Source of the DNA: JBQTII01 sp052388275
GTDB taxonomy: Bacteria; Actinomycetota; Actinomycetes; Sporichthyales; Sporichthyaceae
Length of the DNA: 64,000 nucleotides
Direction: 5' to 3'
Assembly (NCBI GenBank): GCA_052388275.1
Contig: JBQTII010000036.1
Location: 6,718-70,717, forward strand
Under the pieces are notes generated by a model, which was given only the letters and a program-made list of their open reading frames with translations, did not search any database and had not been told where the DNA came from. This document shows, piece by piece, positions 15,325 through 24,008 of this stretch; position 1 is the stretch's first letter, and each line of letters opens with the position of its first letter. The translations under genes and the position numbers were made by a program.

Positions 15325-16497
15325 TTACAGCAGCTCGATGATGGTGGCGTTGGCCATGCCGCCGGCCTCGCACATGGTCTGCAGGCCGTAGCGGATGCCG
15401 CCCGCGCGCATGTGGTGCACCAGCGTCGTCATGAGGCGGGCGCCGGAGCCGCCGAGCGGGTGCCCCAGGGCGATTGCGCCGCCGTTGGGGTTCAGCTTCT
15501 TGGCCAGCGGGGTGTCCGAATCGCCGATCTCGGCCAGCCAGGCCAGCGGCACCGGCGCGAAGGCCTCGTTGACCTCGAACGCGCCGATGTCGGCGAGCGC
15601 GAGGCCGGACTTCGAGAGTGCCTTACGGGTCGCCGGGATTGGCGCGGTGAGCATGATGACGGGGTCATCGCCCGCGAGCACGCAGGTGTGGACGCGCGCG
15701 ATCGGGGTCAGGCCCAGGGCGGCGGCCTTCTCCGACGTCATCATGAGCAGGGCGGCCGCGCCGTCGGTGATCTGCGAGCTGTTGGCGGCGGTGATCGAGC
15801 CGCCCTCGGGGCGAAAGACGGTCTTCAGGCCCGCGAGACCCTCCAGCGTCCCGCCGCGACGGATTCCTTCATCCGCGCTGACGTTGACCAGGTTGCCCTC
15901 GGCGTCGGGCGCGGTGATCGGGGCGATCTCGGCGTGGAACGCGCCGGAGTCCTGCGCGGCGGCGGCGCGGGCGTGGGATTCGAGCGCGTATTCGTCGAGC
16001 TGGGTGCGGGTGAACCCCCAGCGCTCGACCATCAGCTCCGCGCCGAGGCCCTGGTTCGGCATCGCGCCGTCGAAGCGGGCCGCGAAGCCGGGGCCGTGCG
16101 GGTCCTTGTCCAGCAGCGAGGAGAACATCGGGACCCGGGTCATGGACTCCACCCCGCCCGCCACCGCGATGTCGTAGTGGCCCGAGATCAGCCCGGCGGC
16201 AGCGAAGTGCACCGCCTGCTGGGAGGAGCCGCAGGCGCGGTCGACGGTGGTCGCGGTGACGCTCTCGGGCCAGCCGGCCGACAGCACGGCGCTGCGGGCG
16301 GTGTTCATGGCCTGCTCGCCGACCTGCATGACGGCGCCCCACACCACGTCGTCGATCAACACCGGGTCGATCCCGGTACGGGATGTCAGAGCCCTGAGCA
16401 CGTGGGCGGACAGCTCCACCGGGTGCACGCCCGCGAGGGCGCCGTTGCGCTTGCCCAGCGGGGTACGGACGGCATCGACGATGACTGCGTCGCGCAT
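15325..16497 (-). CDS. Acetyl-CoA acetyltransferase family thiolase
   Basis: A 390-residue thiolase, expected to cleave a 3-ketoacyl-CoA with CoA and release acetyl- or propionyl-CoA. The acyl-enzyme Cys is C89 (DRACGSSQQA). Further motifs are NEAFAPVPLAW, GHPLGGSGAR with the catalytic His, and MCEAGGMANA with the second catalytic Cys. Length is normal. The closest recognisable type is the actinobacterial FadA5/FadA6-like group used for branched, steroid-type or long-chain substrates, but this assignment is by eye. It is divergent from a GAF-LuxR regulator across a palindrome at 16567-16584. Confidence 0.88.
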   Translation of the reverse strand: MRDAVIVDAVRTPLGKRNGALAGVHPVELSAHVLRALTSRTGIDPVLIDDVVWGAVMQVGEQAMNTARSAVLSAGWPESVTATTVDRACGSSQQAVHFAAAGLISGHYDIAVAGGVESMTRVPMFSSLLDKDPHGPGFAARFDGAMPNQGLGAELMVERWGFTRTQLDEYALESHARAAAAQDSGAFHAEIAPITAPDAEGNLVNVSADEGIRRGGTLEGLAGLKTVFRPEGGSITAANSSQITDGAAALLMMTSEKAAALGLTPIARVHTCVLAGDDPVIMLTAPIPATRKALSKSGLALADIGAFEVNEAFAPVPLAWLAEIGDSDTPLAKKLNPNGGAIALGHPLGGSGARLMTTLVHHMRAGGIRYGLQTMCEAGGMANATIIELL

Positions 16498-16566
16498 CGG
16501 AGAACCTCTTCATGTCGTAGACGGGCGGGTGCGGTAGTGCGATCAACAATGCCTACTGTCCAGTAA

Positions 16567-16584
16567 ACAGTCAAGCTTGACTGT
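16567..16584. promoter_or_regulatory. Perfect 18-bp palindrome in the divergent promoter region
   Basis: ACAGTCAAGCTTGACTGT is perfectly self-complementary and lies in the 156-base gap between the thiolase and the GAF-LuxR gene. A further ACTGTC and an ACAGT word at 16555-16571 overlap it. It is an obvious operator candidate. It resembles but does not match the KstR2 consensus as I remember it, because the two-base spacer is absent. Confidence 0.6.
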
Positions 16585-16653
16585 CAAAGGACACAGCCCG
16601 ATAGGGTGTGATTGCGCCCACGTCCCAGGCGCCGGTTCGTCCCGAGGAGACCC

Positions 16654-17898
16654 ATGGCGATCGCCGCCTCGTCGCGGGTGGAGTCCATTCGCGCTCGCGA
16701 CCCAGGAGACCCCTGGCCCGGGCGCGGGTACCTGCTGCCCGCAAGCCGGCGCGAGGAGCTGGCCGTCCTGCTTACGCGACTGCGCGAACTGACCGGCCGC
16801 GACGATCTTGGCACTGTCGACGAGGTTCCGGATTACGCCGGCGCGCACGACGTGGTGGCGCTGGGGTGGGACCTCGTACTCGGCCTGCTCGCGGGCAGGG
16901 ACGCCGTTCTCGGCGACTGCGAGGTGGCCTCGCTGGCCGAGTTGCTGGGGGAACTCAAGGTCTTCGACGACCGGATCCGCGACGAGCGTCTCGAGCTGCG
17001 GGAGAACGGCTTCGCCCGGGTCCGTGAGGCGCTCGCGCAGCTGCGTCGCATCGACAGCACCAGTGAGCTGGTCAACGAGGCCGCGGTCGCGGTGTGCAGC
17101 CTGGGATTCGACCGCGCGATCGTCTCGCGTATCGACGCCGGTTGCTGGCTCCCGGAGACCGTCTACGTGGGTCGCGACGGCCGCTGGGCGGAGGAGATCC
17201 TGGCGGCCGGCCGGGAGAACCCGCTACCGATCGACTCCTCGTTGGTGGAAAGCGAACTGGTGCGACGCGGGAGCGCTCTGCTGGTCTCCGACGTCCAGCA
17301 GAGCGAGACCGTGCACCGCCCCATCGCGGATGCCTCGATGTCGCGCTCCTACGTCGCTGCTCCGATCATCGCCCACGGCGCCGTGGTCGGATTCCTGCAC
17401 GCCGACTGCTATTACCAGAAGCGCAATCTTGACGAGATCGACCGGGAGATCCTGGCGGCGTTCGGTGAGGGGTTGGGGTACGCCCTCGCACGCAGCGCTG
17501 TGCTCGACCGACTCCACGCGGTGCGGGCGGACCTCGGCAATCTCGTCGGTGGGGTGTCCTCCGCGCTGCCGCAGGCCGCCTGGTCGCTGCTCGGGACCCC
17601 GGCACCCGAGCGCGGCGACGGGCCCTCCGCGGGCCTGCTCGAGACCTTCCTGGCCCCGACCGAGGAAGGGCAGGGTGCGCTGACCCGCCGGGAGATCGAA
17701 GTGCTGCGCCGGATGGCGGAGGGCGACACCAACGCCCGCATCGCCCGGCGCCTGGTGATCTCCGAGGGAACCGTCAAGACTCACGTCAAACACATCCTGC
17801 GCAAGCTCGGCGCGGCCAACCGGGCCGAGGCCGTCTCGCGCTGGGTACATCAGGACCGCGGGCAACGCCCCAGCTCGACCCCTCGGAACGCAGAATAG
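16654..17898 (+). CDS. GAF-domain LuxR-family transcriptional regulator
   Basis: A 414-residue regulator. A sensory region of GAF type spans about residues 125-275 (around VCSLGFDRAIVSRID to VVGFLHADCYYQ). A C-terminal LuxR helix-turn-helix spans about 345-400 (LTRREIEVLRRMAEGDTN, then RRLVISEGTVKTHVKHIL). ATG at 16654 is chosen because GAGGAG is at 16644-16649; the longer frame begins in a basic, unlikely leader. It lies between a thiolase (divergent) and an aldehyde dehydrogenase (downstream, 48 bases) and may activate either. The ligand is unknown. Confidence 0.82.
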   Translation: MAIAASSRVESIRARDPGDPWPGRGYLLPASRREELAVLLTRLRELTGRDDLGTVDEVPDYAGAHDVVALGWDLVLGLLAGRDAVLGDCEVASLAELLGELKVFDDRIRDERLELRENGFARVREALAQLRRIDSTSELVNEAAVAVCSLGFDRAIVSRIDAGCWLPETVYVGRDGRWAEEILAAGRENPLPIDSSLVESELVRRGSALLVSDVQQSETVHRPIADASMSRSYVAAPIIAHGAVVGFLHADCYYQKRNLDEIDREILAAFGEGLGYALARSAVLDRLHAVRADLGNLVGGVSSALPQAAWSLLGTPAPERGDGPSAGLLETFLAPTEEGQGALTRREIEVLRRMAEGDTNARIARRLVISEGTVKTHVKHILRKLGAANRAEAVSRWVHQDRGQRPSSTPRNAE

Positions 17899-17946
17899 AC
17901 TCACCGTCCCCCGTCAGGCATCACCAGTACACGATCTGGAGCCCCC

Positions 17947-19467
17947 ATGACCACCGTGGCCGTGACCCACCATCAGATGTTCATCGACGGCAAGGCCGTC
18001 GATGCCGAGCAGATGTACGAACTGCAGAATCCCGCCACCGGTGAGGTCGTGGCGACGATCGCCAAGGGCAACGTCGAGCACATGGACGCTGCCATCGCCG
18101 CGGCGCGGCGCTCCTTCGACGCCGGCGTCTGGGCCAACCTGCCCCCGACGGAGCGCTCGGCGATCATGCTGCGAGTCGCGGACCGCCTCGGCGCCGAACT
18201 CGAGGAGCTCATCGAGCTCGAAACCCAGTGCAACGGGGCGACGGTTCGGCAGGCCACCGGCTTCCACGTCGGCCTGGCCGGCCCGCACTTCACCTACTTC
18301 GCCGAACTTGCCGGGACGTACGAGTTCGTGCGCCAGGTGCCCACGGCCAACTACCCGACGCATTCCACCAACACGATCCGCCGCGACCCGGTCGGTGTCG
18401 TCGGCGCGATCGTGCCCTGGAATTTCCCGCTGGTGCTCGGCATCTGGAAGATCGGCCCCGCCCTCGCGGCCGGCAACTCGATCGTGGTCAAGCCGGACGA
18501 GAAGACCCCGCTGTCCTTGCTGCGTCTGGTGCAGATCTGCCACGAGGAGGGCGTGCCGGCCGGCGTCGTCAACCTGGTCACCGGGGACGGCGTCGAGAAC
18601 GGCGCGCGCCTCGCCAGCCACCCCGACGTGGACAAGGTCGCCTTCACCGGCTCGACCGCGATCGGCCGCGAGATCATGAAGCTTGCGTCGGGGACCGTGA
18701 AGAAGGTGTCGCTCGAGCTTGGTGGCAAGGGCGCGCAAATAGTGCTGCCCGACGCGGACCTCGACATCGTCGCCGACGGCGCGCTGTTCGCCTGCATGCT
18801 TTACTCCGGCCAGATCTGTGAGTCCGGCACCCGGTTGTTCGTCCGCGAGGACATGCACGACGAGTTGGTCGCGAAGCTGGTGGCGCGGGCATCGACGCTG
18901 CAGGTCGGGGACCCGGCGGACTTCGACACCGACATCGGCCCGGTGGTCTCCCGCCGTCAGCGGGACCGGATCAAGGGTTACCTGGACTCGGGCAAGGCTG
19001 CGGGCGCCACCGCGGTTATCGGCGGTGACATCGCGGACGTCCCCGGTTACTCCGGCGGGCACTACATCCAGCCCACGATCTTCACCGGCGTCACCAACGA
19101 CATGCAGATCGCCCGCGAGGAGATCTTCGGCCCGGTGCTGTCGGTTCTCACCTACAAGACTGTGCAGGAAGCGATCGACCTCGCCAACGACAACGACTAC
19201 GGCCTGACCGGTGGCGTGTGGAGCACCGACTTCGAGGCCGCGACCGAGGTCGCCGACAAGCTGCGCGCCGGCACGATCTGGATCAACAACTGGCACATGG
19301 TCGATCCCGGTCTGCCCTTCGGTGGCTACAAGCAGTCCGGTGTGGGGCGCGAGCTCGGCCCGGATGCCCTCGACGAGTACACCGAGCCCAAGCACGTCCA
19401 CCTGGACCTCACCACCAAGATCGAACGCCACCTGTTCGACCTGTTGTTATCTGCCCCCCGCGACTGA
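17947..19467 (+). CDS. NAD(P)-dependent aldehyde dehydrogenase
   Basis: A 506-residue aldehyde dehydrogenase. The cofactor and catalytic motifs are PWNFPLVLG, VAFTGSTAIGREI, LELGGKGAQ with the general-base Glu, and SGQICESGTRL with the nucleophilic Cys. The C terminus PFGGYKQSGVGRELG is also canonical. ATG at 17947 has GGAG a few bases upstream. It probably converts an aldehyde from P450 or alcohol dehydrogenase action to the acid for CoA activation. It may be co-transcribed with the preceding regulator. Confidence 0.92.
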   Translation: MTTVAVTHHQMFIDGKAVDAEQMYELQNPATGEVVATIAKGNVEHMDAAIAAARRSFDAGVWANLPPTERSAIMLRVADRLGAELEELIELETQCNGATVRQATGFHVGLAGPHFTYFAELAGTYEFVRQVPTANYPTHSTNTIRRDPVGVVGAIVPWNFPLVLGIWKIGPALAAGNSIVVKPDEKTPLSLLRLVQICHEEGVPAGVVNLVTGDGVENGARLASHPDVDKVAFTGSTAIGREIMKLASGTVKKVSLELGGKGAQIVLPDADLDIVADGALFACMLYSGQICESGTRLFVREDMHDELVAKLVARASTLQVGDPADFDTDIGPVVSRRQRDRIKGYLDSGKAAGATAVIGGDIADVPGYSGGHYIQPTIFTGVTNDMQIAREEIFGPVLSVLTYKTVQEAIDLANDNDYGLTGGVWSTDFEAATEVADKLRAGTIWINNWHMVDPGLPFGGYKQSGVGRELGPDALDEYTEPKHVHLDLTTKIERHLFDLLLSAPRD

Positions 19468-19514
19468 CTCTCTCCATCGGGTCGGTTTCTCCCCCCGAGG
19501 TGCGTTGCCTCGCC

Positions 19515-19570
19515 CGGCGTCCTCCAGCACTGTGGTCCGTAATCTGTCGGACTACCGCTGGAGGACGCCG
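19515..19570 (+). promoter_or_regulatory. Long inverted repeat sequestering the Shine-Dalgarno of the next gene
   Basis: Perfect 14-bp arms CGGCGTCCTCCAGC (19515-19528) and GCTGGAGGACGCCG (19557-19570), with an inner GTCCG/CGGAC extension. The right arm contains the ribosome binding site TGGAGGA (19558-19564) and its last base is the first base of the GTG start at 19570. In RNA this would hide the start of the flavin oxidase gene. It could be a translational switch, an attenuator, or the terminator of the aldehyde dehydrogenase gene. Confidence 0.65.
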
Positions 19571-20886
19571 TGCAGGTTCGGTCGCCCGATGTTGATGTGG
19601 TCGTGGTGGGGGCGGGCGCAGCAGGCGTCGTCGCTGCCCGCGATCTGAGCACACGTGGCCTCTGTGTTCAGGTGTTGGAGGCGGGCGAGCACACCGGCGG
19701 CCGGATCCGCACTGAGCGCTCGATGGGGGAGTACCGCGAGCACGGCGGGATCTTTCATACCGAGGGCTATCAAGCGTTTCGTGCGCTGCTCAGTGAGCTG
19801 GACCTGGCCACCGACGTCGTCGCGCTACCCACTGGATTCCACGCCGGTGTGCGCTGTGGTGATCACTGGGAACACGTGGACTACGGCACCCTGCTCGGCC
19901 CCGTGCGTTTCGGGGCGCTGGGGTGGCGCGATCGGCTCTCGATCGTGCGTGCCGCGCTACCGGCGCTGCTGGCCAAGCGCAAGGCGGGTCGCGACCTCGG
20001 GGACTTGGTGAGTCTGGCGCACTTGGATGACCGCGCCGCTTGCGCCGGGCTTACCGAGCGCGCCGCCGGCTACTTCACCGCGGGCCCGCACGAGTTCCTG
20101 TGGGGCATGCCCTCAGGCGAACTTTCCTACGCGATGCTCGCGCAGCAATTGCACGTGTTCAAGGGCGAATTGTGTGAGCTTCGCGGTGGCGCGCAGCGCT
20201 GGGTGCAGGCGGCTGCCGCGGGGCTGGACATCCGACACGAGACACCTGTGCAGCGTCTTGAGCATGACCAGGACGGTGCCGTGGTGCATCTAGGCAGTGG
20301 GGAGCAGGTTCGCTCGCGCGCGGTAGTGCTGGCGTGTCCGGCCGATGTGTCTGCTCGTCTGTGGACAGCTGCACCAGCGGCGGTACGCGGGCACCTGGAT
20401 CGCATGACGTACTCCCGCATCGACTACCTCTACCTGCGCACTCGCGAACCGCTCACGCTGCGAGCGGGCAGTCGCCAGGTCGGCATGGAGGTCATCACGA
20501 CCCCGGAGGTCGGGGCCCTCACAATCGGCGGGATTTATGTTGCCAACGGGTGGGTGGAACGCGGCGGGCTTTGGCTGGTGACGGCTGCTCCCGCGGCAGG
20601 CGCAGCTGCCAAGACCGACGAGCAGCTCACCGAGGAACTCTGCGCCGACGCGGAGAAACTGCATCCGGAACTCTCCGGTCAGGTGACGGACCGTCAACTG
20701 ATCCGTCACGATCGCTACACCCCGACGTTCGCCGCGGGCACAGTGCGCCGTCTCGCGATGGCCCGTCGTGCGCTCACCGGGTCACGGGTGGATCTCGCCG
20801 GTGATCACATGGCGGCGCCTTGGGTGGAGGGTGCGATCCGCAGCGGCCAGCAGGCGGCGGCCCGGCTGCACAGGACGCTTGGCTAG
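19570..20886 (+). CDS. FAD-dependent oxidase/phytoene-desaturase-like flavoprotein
   Basis: A 438-residue flavoprotein of the amine oxidase/protoporphyrinogen oxidase/phytoene desaturase superfamily. The N-terminal dinucleotide fold is VVVVGAGAAGVVAARDL (residues ~9-25), with the following EAGEHTGGRIRT loop contacting FAD. A C-terminal AGDHMAAPWVEGAIRSG segment closes the FAD site. The GTG start at 19570 is supported by TGGAGGA but is buried in a hairpin (see that entry). Substrate could be an amine, a carotenoid-like polyene or a cyclic ketone. It is convergent with a P450 gene. Confidence 0.78.
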   Translation: MQVRSPDVDVVVVGAGAAGVVAARDLSTRGLCVQVLEAGEHTGGRIRTERSMGEYREHGGIFHTEGYQAFRALLSELDLATDVVALPTGFHAGVRCGDHWEHVDYGTLLGPVRFGALGWRDRLSIVRAALPALLAKRKAGRDLGDLVSLAHLDDRAACAGLTERAAGYFTAGPHEFLWGMPSGELSYAMLAQQLHVFKGELCELRGGAQRWVQAAAAGLDIRHETPVQRLEHDQDGAVVHLGSGEQVRSRAVVLACPADVSARLWTAAPAAVRGHLDRMTYSRIDYLYLRTREPLTLRAGSRQVGMEVITTPEVGALTIGGIYVANGWVERGGLWLVTAAPAAGAAAKTDEQLTEELCADAEKLHPELSGQVTDRQLIRHDRYTPTFAAGTVRRLAMARRALTGSRVDLAGDHMAAPWVEGAIRSGQQAAARLHRTLG

Positions 20887-20887
20887 C

Positions 20888-20928
20888 GGCGAAGGGGTGG
20901 CCCCGAGACGGGCGGCCACCCCTTCGCC
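20888..20928. terminator. Bidirectional terminator hairpin
   Basis: Perfect 15-bp arms GGCGAAGGGGTGGCC and GGCCACCCCTTCGCC with an 11-base loop, directly between the stops of the convergent flavin oxidase (plus) and P450 (minus) genes. Confidence 0.8.
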
Positions 20929-20945
20929 TACTTCCTCGATTCCCG

Positions 20946-22253
20946 TCAGTCGCTCTCTGGCGTGAACCGGAGCTGCAGGCGGTTGAACGCGCGCATGAAG
21001 TTGGTCTCGGCCATCACGGGGCTGTGGGCCTCGAAGTCGGGCAGCCGAGTCAAAATCTGACGCAGCATCGCCTTGATCATCGACTTCGCGAGCTGGTTTC
21101 CCAGACAGAAGTGCACCCCGCCGCCACCGAAGCTCACGTGCGGGTTAGGAGACCGGTCCAGGATGAGTGAGTCAGGGTCGTCGAAGACCTCGGTGTCCCA
21201 GTTGCCGGAGCCATAGAACATCACGACCTTGTCCCCGGGCATCATGCGCTGGCCGCCGAACTCGGTCTCCTGCTTCACTGTCCGTCGAAAATTCATGATC
21301 GGGGTGGCGTAGCGCAGGAACTCGTCGGTGGCGACGTCGATGCGGGCGTCGAAGTCCGCCATCAGCCACGCGCGCTGTTCTCCGAACTTGGTCAGGCCAA
21401 GCAGTGCGTGACCGAGGGAGTGCTTGGTGGTGTCGGTGCCCGCGCAGATCATCAGGGTGAAGAAGGCCTGGATCTCGAAGTCGTCGAGCCGCTCCCCGTC
21501 GATCTCGGCGTCGATCAGCGCCTGCATCAGGTCATCGGTGCGTTCCCTGCGGCGTTCGTCGATCATCGCTTCGGCCATCGCGTGCAGCTCGACGCAGGCT
21601 TCGACGACCATTTCGTCGGCCGGGCGTCCCTGCAGGCACTCGGGGTCGGCCCAGTTGGTGACGCTGCGCGCAAAGTGACCGGCGTCCAACCAGCGGTCGC
21701 GGGGCACGCCGAAGATGTCGCACACCACCATGGACGGCAATGGTGTGGTGATCTCGGCGACCGCCTCGGCGTGGCCCCGAGCCGCGATCCGGTCGACGAG
21801 TTCGCGGGCGGCGTCGAGGACCTTGTCCTCCATCCGTCGAACCTGCTTGGGCGTGAACGCGGAGGAGAGCAGGCGGCGCAGATTCGCATGGCGCGGGTCG
21901 TCCATCGACACGATGGATTGCGACATTTCCAACATCGCCGCCGGCATGACGTCGAAGAGGATTCCCTGGCCCGAGATGAACATCTCGTTGGTCTTGCTGA
22001 TCTTCGCGATGTCGGCGTGGCGCACGATCGCCCAGTAACCGGGGTCGTCGGGGTCGGGGAGCACGGCGTCTTCGATCGGGCGTTGCCAGGTCACCGGGCG
22101 CTCGGCGCGCAGGATTGCGAAGGACTTCTCGCGCTCCTCAAAGGTCGTGAGCCAGAACTCCTTGGACGAGACATCGACCTCGTCGTAGGCCGGCTTGTTC
22201 TCATTCGTCGCCGGCAGGAAGTCGGCGCCGGTGTCGAAGTCCAGGTCGGTCAT
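20946..22253 (-). CDS. Cytochrome P450
   Basis: A 435-residue P450. I-helix CAGTDTTKHS, ExxR in DEFLRYATP, and haem loop FGGGGVHFCLGN with Cys383. It is a paralogue of the P450 at 11016-12341: both share an N-terminal NKPxYDxVDVSSKxFW block and the RPVxWQRPxEDAV segment. ATG at 22253 is chosen for its AAGGAG upstream. It has no ferredoxin beside it and might use the one at 12349. It is transcribed away from the ring-cleavage operon, sharing a short AT-rich control region with CTAG-containing repeats. Confidence 0.9.
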   Translation of the reverse strand: MTDLDFDTGADFLPATNENKPAYDEVDVSSKEFWLTTFEEREKSFAILRAERPVTWQRPIEDAVLPDPDDPGYWAIVRHADIAKISKTNEMFISGQGILFDVMPAAMLEMSQSIVSMDDPRHANLRRLLSSAFTPKQVRRMEDKVLDAARELVDRIAARGHAEAVAEITTPLPSMVVCDIFGVPRDRWLDAGHFARSVTNWADPECLQGRPADEMVVEACVELHAMAEAMIDERRRERTDDLMQALIDAEIDGERLDDFEIQAFFTLMICAGTDTTKHSLGHALLGLTKFGEQRAWLMADFDARIDVATDEFLRYATPIMNFRRTVKQETEFGGQRMMPGDKVVMFYGSGNWDTEVFDDPDSLILDRSPNPHVSFGGGGVHFCLGNQLAKSMIKAMLRQILTRLPDFEAHSPVMAETNFMRAFNRLQLRFTPESD

Positions 22254-22302
22254 CAGGTGACTCCTTGGGCAATGTGCAGTTCTCAGGGTGGAAAGATAAT
22301 GC

Positions 22303-22326
22303 TCTAGCACCCTAATATCTAGTGCT
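22303..22326. promoter_or_regulatory. CTAG-containing operator in a divergent promoter
   Basis: Two TCTAG words 15 bases apart (22303 and 22318) and AGCAC/GTGCT inverted arms (22306-22310, 22322-22326) lie between the divergent P450 and hydrolase genes. CTAG is rare in such GC-rich DNA. Similar CTAG words occur in the control regions at 34828, 35389 and 39716, so a shared regulator, such as one of the MarR proteins, is plausible. Confidence 0.45.
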
Positions 22327-22365
22327 GTAGTAGTTCTGGTCCCGAGATCGAAGGCAGGCTTGCTG

Positions 22366-23163
22366 GTGAGCGACTACATCGACGTCCGTTACGAGGTGAT
22401 CGGCGCCGCCGCAGTCATCACCATTGACCGCGAGAAGCGGATGAACGCCTTCCGGGCTGGGACGATCGAGGAACTGATCCACGCCTTCAAGCGGGCCTGG
22501 GCCGACAAGGCCGTGCGGGCCGTGGTGTTCACGGGCGCCGGTGAGCGCGCCTTCTGTGTGGGCGGGGACATCAAGCAGCGCAACGAGACCGGGGACTACG
22601 GCCCCAGCGAGAACGGGCTGTTCGAGATCGCCTACTTCCACCGCCTGATCCGCGACATCCCCAAGCCGGTGATCGCCGCGGTCAACGGGATCGCGATCGG
22701 TGGCGGGCACGTCCTGCACGTGCTGTGCGACCTCTCGATCGCGGCCGAGCACGCCACCTTCGGGCAGGCCGGACCGCGCGTCGGTTCCTTCGATGCCGGG
22801 TTCGGCTCGGCCTACCTCGCCCGCGTGGTGGGGGAGAAGCGGGCCCGGGAGATCTGGTTCCTGCTCAAACAGTACGACGCGGCGACCGCCGAGCGCTGGG
22901 GTCTGGTGAACAAGGTGGTCCCGTCCGCGGAACTGATGCCGGCCGCGTTGGAGTGGGCCACCGAACTCGCGCAGTTCTCGCCCACCGCGATCCGATTCCT
23001 CAAGCACTCCTTCAACGCCGACACCGATCACCAGGGCGGCCTCTCGCAGATGGCGATCGCCGCTCTGGACGTCTTCGCCGAGACCGACGAGGCCAAGGAA
23101 GGCGCTGCGGCGTTTGCCGAGAAGCGCAAGCCGGACTTCGCCACCCACCAGATCTCCCACTAG
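22366..23163 (+). CDS. BadI/MenB-like crotonase-fold ring hydrolase
   Basis: A 265-residue crotonase-superfamily enzyme. Sequence blocks AFCVGGDIKQRN, GIAIGGGHVLHVLCDLSIA, GPRVGSFDAGFGSAYLARV and REIWFLLKQY place it near naphthoate synthase MenB and BadI. BadI opens 2-ketocyclohexanecarboxyl-CoA to pimeloyl-CoA by a reverse Claisen reaction. No other men gene is nearby, whereas a BadH-like SDR, an AliB-like dehydrogenase and a MarR regulator follow directly, so ring cleavage is the better reading. GTG at 22366 is preferred over the TTG at 22360 because AAGGCAGG (22351-22358) is correctly spaced only for the GTG. An ordinary enoyl-CoA hydratase remains possible. Confidence 0.78.
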   Translation: MSDYIDVRYEVIGAAAVITIDREKRMNAFRAGTIEELIHAFKRAWADKAVRAVVFTGAGERAFCVGGDIKQRNETGDYGPSENGLFEIAYFHRLIRDIPKPVIAAVNGIAIGGGHVLHVLCDLSIAAEHATFGQAGPRVGSFDAGFGSAYLARVVGEKRAREIWFLLKQYDAATAERWGLVNKVVPSAELMPAALEWATELAQFSPTAIRFLKHSFNADTDHQGGLSQMAIAALDVFAETDEAKEGAAAFAEKRKPDFATHQISH

Positions 23164-23171
23164 CACCTCGT

Positions 23172-23217
23172 TGCGTCCGAGCCACTGGTCGCTCTAGCCA
23201 CCACTTCTTCGGACGCA
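23172..23217 (+). promoter_or_regulatory. Intra-operon inverted repeat, copy 1
   Basis: Perfect 9-bp arms TGCGTCCGA (23172-23180) and TCGGACGCA (23209-23217) around a 28-base spacer, in the gap before the SDR gene. The right arm is preceded by TTCT, giving TTCTTCGGACG. The same word and the same 28-base spacing occur at 28081-28126. Confidence 0.65.
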
Positions 23218-23237
23218 GGCAAGGGAAGGACACGCAG

Positions 23238-23996
23238 ATGAGCGTCAGCATCGACCTGTCGGGGCAGGTGGCCATCGTCACCGGCGGTGGCAGCGGCATC
23301 GGCGAAGCCATCTCGCGCACGCTCGCCCAGGCGGGCGCGACGGTCGCGATCGCGGACATCTCGCTCGAGTCCGGCCAGCGGGTGGCCAAGGAGATCGAGG
23401 CTGACGGGGGCAGGGCGATCGCCGTCGCGCTCGACCTGGCCGACCGCTCCTCGGTCGAAGCGGGCATCGCCGAGATCCGCGGCCAGCTCGGCCGCATCGA
23501 CCACCTGGTCAACAACGCCGCGGTGTGGGCGATCAAGAAGGTGGAGGACCACACCCCGGCTGACATCGACCGCATCGTCGGGATCACGCTGACCGGGACG
23601 ATGACGATCACTCAGGTCGCCCTGGGCGACATCGTCGCGGCCGGCGGCAGCATCGTGGTCGTCAGCTCCGACAGCGCCCGCTCCGGGGAATCGCACATGA
23701 GCGTCTACGCCGGCGCCAAGGCCGGACTGCTGGGTTTCGCGAAAAGCGTCGCGAAAGAGGTCGGGCGCAAGGGGGTGCGGGTCAACATCGTCGCCCCCGG
23801 CACCACCGCGACCCCGGGCAGCCAGGGTTTCATCGATCAGGTCGGCGGCGCGGACAAGCTGGCGAAGTCCTATCCGCTGGGCCGGATCGGTGAGCCGCAG
23901 GACATCGCCAACGCCGTGCTGTTCCTCGTCAGCCCGCTCTCGTCGTGGGTCACCGGCCAGGTGCTCTCGGTCTCCGGCGGCTTCTCGATGCACTGA
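23238..23996 (+). CDS. Short-chain dehydrogenase/reductase, BadH-like
   Basis: A 252-residue classical SDR. The cofactor motif is VTGGGSGIGEA (about residues 15-25), with NNAAVW near 92 and the catalytic Ser plus YAGAK (YxxxK) around 155-159. In the alicyclic pathway BadH oxidises 2-hydroxycyclohexanecarboxyl-CoA to the 2-keto form, the substrate of the preceding hydrolase. That would make the gene order functionally logical. GGGAAGGA lies 8 bases before the ATG. Assignment to BadH function is inference from context, since SDR specificity cannot be read by eye. Confidence 0.8.
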   Translation: MSVSIDLSGQVAIVTGGGSGIGEAISRTLAQAGATVAIADISLESGQRVAKEIEADGGRAIAVALDLADRSSVEAGIAEIRGQLGRIDHLVNNAAVWAIKKVEDHTPADIDRIVGITLTGTMTITQVALGDIVAAGGSIVVVSSDSARSGESHMSVYAGAKAGLLGFAKSVAKEVGRKGVRVNIVAPGTTATPGSQGFIDQVGGADKLAKSYPLGRIGEPQDIANAVLFLVSPLSSWVTGQVLSVSGGFSMH

Positions 23997-24008
23997 AAGG
24001 GCGACCTC

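Noticed and set aside
16567..16584. KstR2 or KstR binding site
   Set aside because: The palindrome has CAAG directly joined to CTTG, without the two-base spacer of the KstR2 site as I remember it, and it does not fit the KstR pattern.
22366..23163. menB (menaquinone biosynthesis)
   Set aside because: Blocks are shared with MenB, but no other men gene is near and the neighbours are catabolic, so BadI-like or related ring hydrolase is a better fit, though not proven.
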